Shown here piece after piece: positions 23,636 through 35,218 of a DNA stretch of 64,000 nt (position 1 is its first letter; every line of letters begins with the position of its first letter). Source of the stretch: Gonocerus acuteangulatus (lineage: Eukaryota; Arthropoda; Insecta; Hemiptera; Coreidae); the NCBI GenBank assembly GCA_946811695.1, contig OX328123.1, positions 12,731,619 to 12,795,618 of the forward strand, read 5' to 3'. The notes below the pieces were generated by a model that saw only the letters and a program-made list of their open reading frames with translations, ran no database searches and was not told where the DNA came from. Made by a program: the position numbers and the translations under genes.

Positions 23636-23857
23636 TCATGTGGATTAAAAAGTTGAATTATAACCTGTTTTTTTTGTTTAAATGGTTCAGAAATTAGCTA
23701 ATATAACAGAATATGGTTAGCTCATATATGTCCTAAAACAAATTTTCCAAAAAATTGCCTTTTGTAAATGGAAACTTTTCCGGAAAAACATAGCTGAAAA
23801 ATTTCTGGAAAATTTTCCAAAACGGAATATTTTCCATCCCACATCCCTATCTACCAC

Positions 23858-24060
23858 CAAGGGAATCTGTCAATACGCACTTATTAGAGGATTTAATAAC
23901 AGAACGTCCAAGACCTCTGCTCTTAAATACAGACAGAAAAAGCACAGTACACGAAGTGGGGGATCGGAAGAATAATGAGGTAGGTATTTGAAAAGCTGGA
24001 TATAATTCCACTTTATTGTCCACGAGCTACACACGTCTCTCAACGTACAGGAGTGCTTAC
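23858..24060 (-). promoter_or_regulatory. Possible displaced 5' region of the P450 gene
   Basis: If the 6.4-kb insertion is removed, this sequence joins directly to the segment 151 bp upstream of the P450 ATG. On the minus strand it contains TGTATTTAAGAGCAG, a TATA-like box at about 23922-23930, followed by unstructured sequence and a possible donor (AAGTGCGT). This is inference only; no transcript evidence is available. Confidence 0.2.
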
Positions 24061-24082
24061 TAATATTGATGTTGCCCCTTGT

Positions 24083-24118
24083 ATATATACATAGATATAT
24101 ATATATATATATTATATA

Positions 24119-24171
<53 letters not shown>

Positions 24172-25190
24172 GAAGGTGTTGTACCTCTGACCATATTGTA
24201 GCTTTGACCGGCATGTAGCAACGTTTTATAAAGTTTGGTGTAATTAGTGTTTCGTTCCTTCACTAGAAGGCTTATATAACCTACTTTGGATTATTTAAGT
24301 CAAAGAGGATTCTTGCAAAAAATACTTACCCATATCTATCATAAAAATGTAAGTAACTTATTGATAACGTTTTGCCTAATAATATTTTTTGTGATATGTC
24401 TTTGTTGATGGAAATCATTTGACATAGTACCTATTACAATAAGAAATATGGGGGAGCTTCCGAAGATGATTAATTTTAAACCTAAGATTCGTAGCATGCT
24501 TTTTAATTTGCACTACCAGGGTGTTGTACCTCTGACCACGACTAGTTGTTGTTTCTTTGACCAGGTCAAGGGTAAAACACTCCTGAGACATTTTTTCATC
24601 ATTTAACTTCTATGTTATTCTGCTACAACTTTTTAAAAAAAATTAATTAATATTGGTTGCTTTAATTGCTCATAAATGTAGCAGTTCAAACTTAACGGAG
24701 ATAAATCGCGCTAAAATTGTTCTTATCTTGTTTTCCCATTAGTTATACCGTACTCGACTATCTTAGAGAGTTTTGTTATAATCGGTTTAATGGATCAAGA
24801 TATGATATTTATTAAAACAACACATAACATTTAATTATAGAACTCTCTTGGTTCTACATTTCATATTCGCCCAAATTGATGATTGATTTGTTTGAAATCA
24901 GAATAAAAATCTTCAAGAGTATCTAAAATGTCCACTTTCCTACTTCAAGGATGGCGCTCAGGAATAATGCGATTTTATGGAGTTCCTAGAAATAATCGGC
25001 TTCGAATTATTTGTATTTGTGTAAATAAAATAAATACAATAAATATTAAAAAATAAAATAAATATTGTATAGAATTATGGGTTTAATAACAATAATTAAA
25101 TATGTTAGATCTTTTTCTCTGTAACCGACGTTCCTTTTTTCTCAGCGTCCTTTAAAGTGAAGGAGTATGATGTGGAAATCTATATTTGAT
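24083..25190. repeat. (TA)n tract and spacer with repeated short motif
   Basis: 24083-24168 is (TA)n. GTGTTGTACCTCTGACCA occurs just after it (near 24177) and again near 24521, suggesting a diverged element of about 350 bp. 24560-25190 is AT-rich with nothing recognised. Confidence 0.4.
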
Positions 25191-25195
25191 GCAAG

Positions 25196-25935
25196 CTACA
25201 TTTCCTCTAAGGGGGCACCTACATTGGACTCGATCCGATAGCCACCGACTGTCGGAAGAAAAACAAACACATGCATCTCAATGGAGGTGCCCACATTGGT
25301 CCCGATTCTATCCGATCCTATGGCCACCGATTCTCGGCCGTTCAAACTTGTTTGTTTCTAGACCGATTTCGGACCAACGAAGCAAAATGGCGCCAAACCA
25401 CATATTGTGTTTCAAAAAGGTCTACAGCCTCTACCGATTTTAATCTATTTTTTTTTTAATGAAAGCTAATAAAATTTATAACAACTTTGTCAATTCACAT
25501 TTTTGTTTCCCTTGTTTATTAAATTACGTGGAAAGATGTTTATAACCTTCCAACACTTATAACCTTCTAGCTACCGCTCTTATAAATAATTTTAAAATGT
25601 AAATACTAATGCTTCTCTTATCTTAGTGTAATACTTAAAAATTAACTATTACACTAAGATTTATTTTTTCGGGACTGATATACTTCCAGAAGATTGATTG
25701 GCCTCTCAAATCCTCCTTCATACCTCCAACATTCAACCTAATCAAAGGTGTCTATGCTTATGAGGCGGCATTTCTTAAATTAATCACTCATTTTCACTTC
25801 ACTACGAGGTCATTACTGACGAGCTGTGACTAAATCGGATCGAATCGGGTTGGGACCAATATAGGCACTCACGTCAGCCGCCGTCGGTTAAAAGAAATCG
25901 GATTGGATCGGGAGAAATACGGGTCCAGAGTAGGT
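25196..25935. mobile_element. Inverted-repeat element, possible Harbinger-type MITE
   Basis: GCACCTACATTGGACTCGAT near 25206 pairs imperfectly with sequence near 25900-25940. A second, inner pair (GGTGCCCACATTGGTCCCGA near 25288; its inverted form near 25848-25875) is more G/C-rich than the surroundings. The left end follows TAA and begins GGGGGCACC. The right end is not clear. Confidence 0.4.
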
Positions 25936-26032
25936 GCAGCCTTTGCATTGATCTCTGCTTAAATCAAATGAAAATGTATACTTGAAATTTGAAATGTGTC
26001 CTTTCGTTACAACTTGACCAAGATGCCATATG

Positions 26033-26034
<2 letters not shown>

Positions 26035-26081
<47 letters not shown>

Positions 26082-26113
26082 CCCCCATGGGTATTATATA
26101 TATAATACCCATG
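26035..26113. repeat. (TA)n tract followed by a 26-bp palindrome
   Basis: (TA)n spans about 26035-26078. ATGGGTATTATAT and its exact complement meet at 26088-26113, making a perfect palindrome. Confidence 0.8.
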
Positions 26114-26339
26114 CTTCGTCACGGCAGAAAAGTAGTTATTTAATTGCGTTAAATAATGTATCATCAAAATTAACGTTACTACATAATGTTTTGCAGTTTA
26201 TTATAGCACGGTTTCCGTCATACTGTATTTTATACATCAATTTTTAAGTAATCAAAGTATAATGTTTCTTGACACTGGGGCGCTCCAGAACCCAAGAAAC
26301 AGATAACCTATAGATAACCCATTATCTATAGGTTACCAG

Positions 26340-26613
26340 CATGGGTGTATATAAGGGGGAGGGGGCTGAGCGGTCTGCAGCCCCCGCCGACATTTTGATT
26401 TGATGGTAAAAATGTGTCCTTAAAAATAAATTAAATAAGATCACTTAGTTCATAAAAAAAATATTTAATTTAAGTTGTAATAGCGTTTTATTTGCCTAAA
26501 ACTATTCGAAGTTCTAAACTGTAAGTATTCCATACCCCGTAAATGGTCCCAGCCTCCCCCCCCCGAAATTTTCCTGGCCCCCCGAAATCATTTCTGATAT
26601 ACATACGCCCACG
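26340..26613. mobile_element. hAT-type MITE family G, copy 1 (274 bp)
   Basis: Ends are CATGGGTGTATATAAGG and the complement of CGTGGGCGTATG. A perfect 8-bp duplication GTTACCAG lies at 26332-26339 and 26614-26621. G-rich and C-rich runs sit near each end. It is inserted in sequence resembling the L1 SINE body (CTATAGATAACCCA). Confidence 0.88.
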
Positions 26614-26621
26614 GTTACCAG

Positions 26622-27814
26622 TTACAACAGTGTAACCAATACAGGTTAAATGACGTTGTCAATAATAAATGTATGTTAAAATTTATATTTCTCACATGTC
26701 ATTTGGAAACACTTATTATATTTGCGAGTATTATCAATAGGTGTTCCGATTAGGAATGCTGATGGGTGAGGAGGCTGTGCAAGGGTTTGGGATATTATTA
26801 CCACGGATGGACCATCACCAAGTATAGCAAAAACTCTATGGGGGACAAATTGAAATGAACCGCAATTAAAATGGTGATTTTGTCCCTCATAGCGTAAACT
26901 CTATGAGGGAAAGTTTATTTCGTGTAATTCAAGTTCTGCCATCATAGTTAGTTTAAATTAACCTCAATTAAAAATAATACTATGAATTAGATAATGTAAG
27001 GTAACAGCTGTTCTATTATCGTCCTAGCAACGCATGCTGCCTAGGCTTGCCTGCTCTAACCAACTAATACTTTAAACCCCTCTAAAAATACTTAAAAATT
27101 TGAATATCAAAAAATCCTTTCTTAGCGAGCGTCTACGTTCTATAGGGAGCGTCCATGCAAAATTTCGAATTTTTCTGTCAAGTGGTTTGGGCTGGGGGAT
27201 GATAGGTCAGTGAGTGAGTGAGTGAGTGGTATTTGACAAATATATAGTAGATTTTAATGCTCTAATTTACTGTTTAATGTTTTTGTTATTATATTCGTTA
27301 ATTTTGTATATTTATTTCCTTTGCTGAAGATGGTTGCCAAAGAGGATGCCGAAACGTCCAAAAATGGATTTTCCAAAACTTTTGACAGTTTGTCTTAGCC
27401 GAATATTACATGACTTATTTTCACTGAGACGGCTAACTACTTACATTTCGTTATTTATATATACCAATCAACAAATGAATATTTAAAATCATTACCTTTT
27501 GTAGGTAAACCCTCAGATCTTAGCGAATATGTTCCCCGCATCCAACTCCAGAGTTCTACCAACTAACTATTCTGTCAGACGACTGCCTGGCATATCAATG
27601 TGTGGCCCTGGCTATATGCTGCGCCTATCCTCCTAGAGATAGCCACCTTCGGCTGGACTCGTATAACATCGGTTCTCGCATTACGAGGCCATCACGGAGC
27701 CTTCTAGTCAGCCTCCATCCGGAGTATGCGTTCGTTACAGCATTAACCGATGGAATTAACCTATTGAGGTTGCATTCTTGAAAGAATTCATCAAATATTT
27801 CTCACAATCTTTAT
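26622..27814. other. Spacer with one hammerhead-like motif
   Basis: No gene is recognised. CTGAAGATGG near 27324 with GCCGAAACGTCC near 27348-27359 resembles the degenerate hammerhead-like motif of Penelope-type repeats. A GTGA microsatellite is at about 27207-27227. 27540-27780 is comparatively G/C-rich without a coding frame. Confidence 0.4.
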
Positions 27815-28145
27815 TATACAGGGTGTCCCGCATTGAGATGTCATAACTTTAGGGGTTTATTCTGCATATCATTTGTAGTTCAGAGGCGCAAAAATGAGCG
27901 TTCTATCTGAAAATGTAGAGGAGCTACGCAAGCTTTTGTCTTTTTTTAAAAACTACTGGCTTTTTTTAAAGGAAAACTGAGTTTTCGGAATTTGTGATCA
28001 ATGACTAAATTTCCAATAAGATACACTCGTTATTGAAATATTATCATGTAAATTAAGAGCTATATTAAAAGCCATAAAGGTGAGAATGTTTAATATTAGT
28101 TTTTTATTAAATTATTCAATATTTTCTTAACCGGCTATTTTTAGA
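27815..28145. mobile_element. Fragment of TATACAGGGTG-ended repeat
   Basis: Begins TATACAGGGTGTCCCGCATT and is the inverted counterpart of about 40010-40414. Only one terminus is present here. No protein is encoded. Confidence 0.6.
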
Positions 28146-28310
28146 CTTAGAGGTTTGCCTCCGCCTCAAAAGTTGCTTAATAAGCTTCAAAATGGAACCT
28201 TCTAGTTTAAGAAAGAAATCTATTTCAATCTACCTGTGTGCCAAGTTTGGTCAAAATCGGTCTAACAGTATGCATTTGTATAAAGAACAAACATACAGCT
28301 GGTAGACGTT

Positions 28311-30450
28311 TTAGCGCGGTTCCTCCCTCCCCCATAGGGAGGAACCCCGCTTATAAGGTTGATACAATGAAACAATCCGGAAGTGCCGACAAGAAAATTT
28401 CGCGTTTCAGAACCCCTAGAGACGAATAGGAAATTTTTTCTAAAAAAATGATTCTAAAACTATTTTTGATTAGGTTATGTCAATCGGAGAAATAAGTGCT
28501 TAAAACTTCAAATACGCCTGTTTTGTTCTTATGAACGGGTTTTTGTCGTTCTTTTTGTAATTTTTGTCTCTTTCCCTTGTTTTTTTATTGCTTTTTATTT
28601 TTGTAATTTCTTATGTTAGGAAAATGTATTTGTTTGTAAAACAGGATAGGAAAAATGAGACCAATTTTCTGTTGCTAGAAATAATGAAAATTTTGGGAAC
28701 TTCGTATACTTTCATTAATATCTCGAAAACGGTTGAAAATCTTGGGAAGCGAAAGGTTACCATTCGAAAGCTTACTAAATGGTCTACAAAAAAGGTTCTT
28801 AAGAAAGTTTTGAATAAGCGATGTCAATCTGAGAAATAAGTGCTTAAACTTTGAAGTAATTGATTTCGTTTATTCGAACGGTTCTTTTTGTCTGTTTTTA
28901 TTCCTATTTTTTCATTGCTTATAGTTGGATAGTGTATTTGACAATAAAATAGATTAATTAAAATAAGAAAAACAATTCATTGTTAGAAATATATCAGGCT
29001 GTACCGAATGAAATATCAGTTTTGGGTTTGCCGATTTCCTTCAAATGTCTTGAAACTGTCGAGGCTCCTACTCCGAGTTCTTTGGCATATTCCCTATTGT
29101 TTGCAATTGCTTATAGTAAGTAGTCAAATGTATTTGCCAATAAAACAGGATACGTATAATTAGAATATTTTATTTTTGCGGAATCTTGGGCTTCTCAGAT
29201 CCCGTATGAATATCTATTAGGCCCCCTTCGTATTTTTTCCTTAATGTCTCGAAAAGGGTTAGGAAATCGTGGCAAGTGAAATGTAACAGTTCGAAAGCTT
29301 GCTAAATTCTCTAAAAAAAATGTTTTGCAGAAATGTTTGATGGGGTCGTCACATTAGGAGAAATAAGTGCTTAAAACTTAGTTAGTTTCGTTTATTTAAA
29401 AGGATCTATTTGTGTGTTTCCCGCGTTTTTTTTTTTTTTTTTCACTGCTCGTTATTTTTGTACTTGCTTATAGCAGTCAAATGTATTTGTCAGTAAACAG
29501 GATACGTATAATTAGAAGCAATATTTTGTTTGTTAGAATTCGAAGATGCCTTATGAATATCTAGATTACAGTATTGGTGTTGATTTCGTTCTTTAGAATT
29601 GTTCTTGGTATTCCCTATTTTCATCTGTTACCCATAGTTTTTTATTGCTAGTAGTTTTTTCTTATTGATTATAGAATATAAATCTATTTGGTTATAAAAC
29701 AGGATACGTAAAATTAGTAAGAATATTTCGGAGATTTCTGAGCGAAATGCCTTGTAAGATTGTCTACCACCACGAACGGCGTTTTTCCTCTATTTACCTC
29801 ACCTTTTAATTGGTTGCTGTTTTTAACTCGTTTCCTGCTTCACTCCACAGATAGGAAACACGCTTCTGACGTCGACCCAATGACGTCATCCGAAGTGCCT
29901 AATAAATGATTTGACGTTTTAGAACAGGTAGATATCGAAAATAGCTGTGCTTCAAATTAGAATCTATTGTTGAGTAATTATATGAATCTTTGGATAATAA
30001 TTCCAATAGTTAAAATTATAACTACATTGGAAAATATGTAATTAATAGAACTCATTAAACCTTTTACAGAGAACTCTATTTTTATTTTAATTTTATTGAT
30101 CAACAGGTATTTGCATATATTTAAAAACTCTGTTGATATAACCTCTATATCGTTTTTGTTTGATTCAATAATAAGAAATCCTTTTTTCAATGATTTTATG
30201 TTTTTAGGCCAATCTATAATTCCTGTGGGTTAATATGTTTTTTTAAATTGAAGCTTTAAAGCCTCAACAGGAATATTTGTGTAATCACCCTTCACAGTTA
30301 ATTTATTAGAATCATGAGTGACCGTTTTTGTGTTACAACTAACAATCTTTGAAAACGAAGTTTGACTATCCTTGTTATTGTTACTTTCCTTCTGTTTGGC
30401 CGAGATTTTCTATTCATGATCTAATTCTCCTTGAATTTTTTGACTAGATC
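28311..30450 (-). mobile_element. Family 1 hairpin end joined to the 2-kb duplicated repeat
   Basis: The hairpin end (TTAGCGCGGTTCC at 28311) is followed after about 110 bp by the repeat also seen at 241-2005. The microsatellite is absent, so the two parts are joined by deletion or recombination. A 120-codon ORF of the other copy is frameshifted here (about 29978-30420, minus). Confidence 0.6.
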
Positions 30451-30960
30451 AAGAACCTATTTGCACATTTTTAAGAATTTTTAAAGTGCTGCATTTCAAA
30501 AACTAATAAACATAACAACATAAAAGTTGGTACTTTTACTCATGTCCATTACTACAATATACTCACCAAGTTTCATCAAAATGTGACAACCTTGGGCGTC
30601 GAAATGCATTTTGGCCGGATGATTTGGCTTGGAATATCCCAAAAGTAAATACCCTATTCAATTCGTAATTTTTTTAGTTGTGTTAATAAATTATAAAACA
30701 TCTTCTTAAGATTATTTATACCAGGGTTCGAAAATTCAAGTTACCTTTTATTTTTAAAAAGTTTAAGTTAAACTTATATTTATTTTTATTTTACTTGTAG
30801 TTTTTATTGAACATGAACTTTTTCATTAGGAAAATGTTTGGATAAAGTTAGGTATTTTAAAAATTTTATCCAAATAACCTTTTTCATAAAAGTTCACTAC
30901 AAACATTTGTTGTTGTAGATTACAATTTTTTAAATATATGAATTGATTTTAAAACACAAA
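30451..30960. other. AT-rich spacer, nothing recognised
   Basis: No ORF, RNA gene or repeat end is seen. Confidence 0.45.
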
Positions 30961-30969
30961 ATTAATTTT

Positions 30970-31640
<671 letters not shown>

Positions 31641-31649
31641 AATATATAT

Positions 31650-32043
31650 ACACCAACTGACATGGCAGCAATTGCTACCACTTTCCTTCGGTCCATCTTT
31701 AATCCTGCGGGATTGGATGAGAGGACACGCATTCCCTTCAAAGGACCGCAATCCTTCTGAAGGCGAGAGGAAAGCCCCCATACACGAACACTCTTTCCTG
31801 CCGGATCGATTTTAGTCAACAATCCTCACGGATTGCTATTTCTCGTTAATGGGCACGAGAGCATTATATTCCTCTCGCCGTTCCTTACGGATGGAACGGC
31901 GGGATAACTTGAGAGGAAAGATTGCAGGAAAGTCTTGCCGTTTGTGGCCACGAGAGGAAAATAATCCTCTCGGCCTTTCCGTAAGGATTACACTGAAAGG
32001 AAAGAACGTAGGGAAAGAATGCTCGTGTATGGGGGGGGGGGGG
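31650..32043. mobile_element. Foldback MITE at the 5' edge of the Copia relic
   Basis: CCCCCATACACGAACACTCT at 31776 pairs with AGAATGCTCGTGTATGGGGG ending at about 32035, and a 13-G run ends it. Smaller G/C-rich inverted pairs (CCGTTCC/GGAACGG) lie inside, giving a strongly structured element of moderate G/C content. Confidence 0.6.
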
Positions 32044-32611
32044 TAAAGACGCCATATGACATTTTCTTTTAAAAAAGAAACCGTCTATAAAAAACTTGAA
32101 AATTTATGGAAGTGATATTTTTGTACGAGTACCAGAAGAGAAAAGAAAGACCCAAGATGAAAAGGCAATTAAAGAAAAGTTAGTAGGATATTATGAGTTA
32201 GGTTATCGAGTTTTGAACCAGGAACTGAGAATGTGATGGTTGCTGATGAGAGTGAGAAGAAAACTGATGGAGATGAAAACAGAGGTGAATGTAGTGAAAT
32301 GACGAGAGAAGAAGACGACAAGGAACAGTTGAGAAAGTCGATTCGAGAAAAAAGGATCCGAGTAAATTTGATGATTATGTGTTGTATGCTAATTTTGTGC
32401 AGGCTGAAGTGCCAAAATCGTATGAAGAAGCTGTTTCTCACGAAGATTGTGAAAATTGGAGGAAAGCTATAAAAAAGGAATTTGACAGCCTAAATGATAC
32501 AGTGACTTGGGAATTAGTTGAACGTCCTGAAAGAAAGAAAGTGTTGAGTGTCAAGTGGTTGTGTAGAGTGAAAGATGGAGGATGTTATAAGGCCCGATTA
32601 GTGGTGAGAGT

Positions 32612-32885
32612 CATGGGCGTATATAAGGGGGGGGGGGCTGCAGCCCCCCCCCCCGAAATTTTGATTTGATCGGTAAAAATTTCATAAAACCCTTAAAAAT
32701 AAATTAAATAAGATCATTTAGTTCAAAAAACATATTCCATTTTGGGTGTTATAGCGTTTAAGTTGGCTAAAACTCTTCCAAGATCTAAATTGGTAGTATT
32801 CCATACCCCGGAAATGGCCTCAGCCCCCCCCCCCGCTAAAAATTTTCCCAGCCCCCTCCGAAATTATTTTCCATATACGCCCATG
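32612..32885. mobile_element. hAT-type MITE family G, copy 2, inside Copia RT
   Basis: Ends are CATGGGCGTATAT in perfect inversion. The flanks GTGAGAGT / GTGAGAGC form an 8-bp duplication with one mismatch. It is exactly 274 bp, as is the copy at 26340. Runs of 12 G and of C flank the AT-rich interior. Confidence 0.9.
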
Positions 32886-33547
32886 GTGAGAGCCTATGAA
32901 CAGCAAGACCAATTAGAAGAAATTTATGCTCCCGTTGCAAAAATTCACACATTACGATCATTATTAACTATCAGTTGCAGTCGAAGCTATTTCATTCAAA
33001 AAATGGATGTGGAAACAGCTTTTCTAAATAGTAGTGTTAAATCTGAAATTTATGTAGAACAACCAGAAGGTTGTATTAAAGAATGTAATAAAGTATATAA
33101 GTTGATAAAGTCCCTCTATGGTCTTAAAGAATCTCCTAGAAATTTGTATGATTGTCTTAACGATTTTATTTTGAGTCTAAATTTTTCGAGAAGTAAATTT
33201 GATAATTTTTTGTATTTTAACCACGAATTAGATATATATTGTATAATTTTTGATATGTGGTAAAAGTATTGAAAATATTAATAAAGTTAAAGAAAAATTA
33301 AAAAACCGTTTTAAAATGACTGATTTAGGTAATCTAAAGTCTTATTTAGGCATAGAAATTAATTATCGAAAAGAGGAAAGACTAATGACTTTAAGTCAAA
33401 CTAAATATTTATATTGAAACTGTAGCAAAGAAATTTAACGTAACGGAATCAAATGTAAAATTCACATCTATGGAACAAAATTTAAAATTAAATGCTGGAA
33501 AGATCAATGAGAATATTAAATATCGTAATCTTAAGGTGCCTTATTAT

Positions 33548-33762
33548 TTATTTATTTATATTTTAACGTACATTTATTATTAACTAAGAATTTTAGGACG
33601 GGTTATCTATAGGTTACCAACCTTTTCTAGCCAGGATAGGTGTGATGCCTTTTCTTTTTTCGAAAGAAAAGCCACCACCCCATAGTGGGAATCGAACCCA
33701 CGACCTTTGGCACGGAGTGTTAAGTGCTCACGCCTTAACCCTCACGGCCACCGGGTCTCCGA
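33548..33762 (-). mobile_element. tRNA(Leu/Ser)-like SINE (family L1), full-length, inside Copia
   Basis: On the minus strand: GGTGGCCGTGAGGGTTAAGG (type II tRNA A-box region), B-box GTGGGTTCGATTCCCAC, body with GCTAGAAAAGGTTGGTAACC, and a TAAA/TTTA-type tail. A perfect 9-bp duplication CCTTATTAT (33539-33547 and 33763-33771) flanks it. Confidence 0.9.
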
Positions 33763-33987
33763 CCTTATTATAAATTGCATTAGGAACTAGGCCTGACATT
33801 TCGTAATCAGTCAATTATTTAAGCAGATTCCAAAGTTGTTGAATGAAACAAATTATAAATATGCTCTTCTTATTTTGATCTATTTGTATCATACAAAAAA
33901 TTTATGTTTGAATTATAATGTTAATCCTGTCAAGAAAATTATTGATTGTTATGTAGACTCGGATTGGGCAAGTGATTCATTAGATGC

Positions 33988-34440
33988 CAAGTACAGTTGT
34001 CCCGGGCCACCACATGGGGGGGGGGACAGCCGGGTACAGTTGTCCCGGGCCGCCACATGGGGGGGGACCAGCCGGGTACAGTTGTCCCGGGCCGCCGCAT
34101 GGGGGGGGGGGGACAGCCGGGTACAGTTGTCCCGGGCCGGGCCTCGCTGAGTGGAAAAATTGTATAGGTTATGAGCTTGTAAAAAGAACTACTGCACCGA
34201 TTGTCGGCTTTTATTCTCATTTCGCTCAAAACTCAAGATGAAAATAATTTTAAAATGTCCAAAGTCCTTTAGCAAAGTACTAGAATTTTCAGTCTGGCTC
34301 TGAGAAGTGGGGGCCCGGCTCTGAGAAGGGGGGGGGGGCGATCTGGTCCCGGGGGCTGCTCTGAGATGTGGCGGCCCTGGGTATAGGATTGAGGATACTT
34401 GGAAACCCTGTATTTTGGAAAACTATTAAACAATAAACTG
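33988..34440. repeat. G/C-rich 45-50-bp tandem repeat inserted in RNase H region
   Basis: About four copies of a unit containing GTACAGTTGTCCCGGGCC and a run of G (34000-34145), followed by a G-rich tail with further GGG runs to about 34385. It splits the Copia RNase H frame between LDA and the SSTHAEY segment. No terminal repeat is identified. Confidence 0.7.
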
Positions 34441-34530
34441 TATCTAGGTCATCGACACATGCAGAATATTATGCATTAGCAGATGCTGCAGAAGAAGTTT
34501 TGTATATCAAAGGTATTTTAATTGATTTAG

Positions 34531-34682
34531 ACTCGAAGTTAAGCAACGTCGGGCGAGGTCAGAACCAGAATGGGTGACCGACCACGTTCTGTTGGCATTA
34601 GAAAAGGGTGGCAACCTGTAGATAGCCCGGCGCTAATGGCCAAGTTGTAGATGCGTCGTTAAAAAAAAAAAAAGAAAAAAAA
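34531..34682 (+). mobile_element. 5S rRNA-derived SINE, mosaic, inside Copia RNase H
   Basis: The head GACTCGAAGTTAAGCAACGT, then GTCGGGCGAGGTCAG and ATGGGTGACCGACCACG, corresponds to the 3' half of a eukaryotic 5S rRNA with its internal promoter (box A, intermediate element, box C). Next comes AAAAGGGTGGCAACCTGTAG as in the L1 SINE body, then GGCGCTAATGGCC as in the T1 SINE tail, and poly-A. A perfect 10-bp duplication ATTGATTTAG (34521-34530 and 34683-34692) proves retroposition. Confidence 0.88.
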
Positions 34683-35009
34683 ATTGATTTAGGTATTAAG
34701 CATGAATCTCTTTGTAAAATTATGATTTATGAAGATAATAGTGGTGCTTTGACATTAGCCAAAAATGGTAATTTTACTAAACGCTCAAAACATATTGATG
34801 TTGCACTTCATTTTGTTAATTATTTAGTTTTAGATAATAAGATTGATATTGTTAAGATTGAAAGAACTAATAATATTGCAGATATGTTAACTATGGCACT
34901 AGGCCGAATCAAGTTTGATGAATTTCGTTTAAAGTTGAATGTTTATTAATGTGTTAGAAACAATTGTTTAATGTGTTAACTATATGTTTTTGTTCGTCGC
35001 AAGAGGGGG

Positions 35010-35218
35010 TGTTGATATATGCGACTCATTTAGTGTAATGACGTCATGTTGATGTATATATTCTATCTCTTTGTATGGCGGTTGTTGCCATGAGGATGTG
35101 AGTTATCATCCTGTATGAAGATGTATAAAAATGGCGGATCTGGCTGTATTGTTGTGTAATAAATAAGTACTTCAGATGTGTTCCAATATTAGTTATGAGT
35201 GTTTCCGTCATCCTTAAC
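35010..35218 (+). mobile_element. Copia 3' LTR
   Basis: Follows a polypurine tract (AAGAGGGGG, 35001-35009). Begins TGTTGATATATGCG and ends CTTAACA, 209 bp. Contains a TATA-like TGTATAAAAATGG near 35128 and an AATAAATAAG polyadenylation-type signal near 35158. No matching 5' LTR is present. Confidence 0.8.

Larger units (their letters stand above)
17471..23849. mobile_element. 6.4-kb hAT-like insertion hosting other elements
   Basis: The left end reads TAGAGATGTGAG; the right end, reversed, reads TAGGGATGTGGG. Both have subterminal copies of the palindrome GGAAAATTTTCC. A perfect 8-bp direct repeat TCTACCAC flanks it at 17463-17470 and 23850-23857. Together these fit a single hAT-type insertion. 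I see no hAT transposase inside. The interior is filled by a Harbinger-type element, minisatellites, three Helentron-like copies and two SINEs. It lies 158 bp upstream of the P450 start codon. Confidence 0.6.
32050..34949 (+). pseudogene. Ty1/Copia pol relic: integrase end, RT, RNase H
   Basis: Segments appear in normal Copia order but in shifting frames. Integrase C-terminal remnant (32076-32160). RT start with EDCENWRKAIKKEFDSLNDT and VKWLCRVKDGG (32430-32585). RT core with EIYAPVAKIHTLRSLLTISC and KMDVETAFLNS (32920-33030). MTDLGNLKSYLGIEI (33316-33360). ALGTRPDIS (33778-33804). RNase H with CYVDSDWASDSLDA (33948-33987), SSTHAEYYALADAAEEVLYI (34450-34510) and IYEDNSGALTLA (34725-34760). 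Three insertions and a G/C-rich tandem block interrupt it. Gag, protease and most of integrase are absent. It is not functional. Confidence 0.9.

Noticed and set aside
27535..27600. tRNA-like A-box (TAGTTAGTTGGTAGAAC) on the minus strand
   Set aside because: No B-box at the expected distance and no cloverleaf; insufficient for a SINE or tRNA call.
32169..32441. Serine-rich 90-codon frame on the minus strand
   Set aside because: It is the antisense shadow of the acidic Copia linker between integrase and RT.
34531..34610. Functional 5S rRNA gene
   Set aside because: Only the internal promoter half is present, and it is fused to SINE tails with a 10-bp duplication inside a Copia relic.
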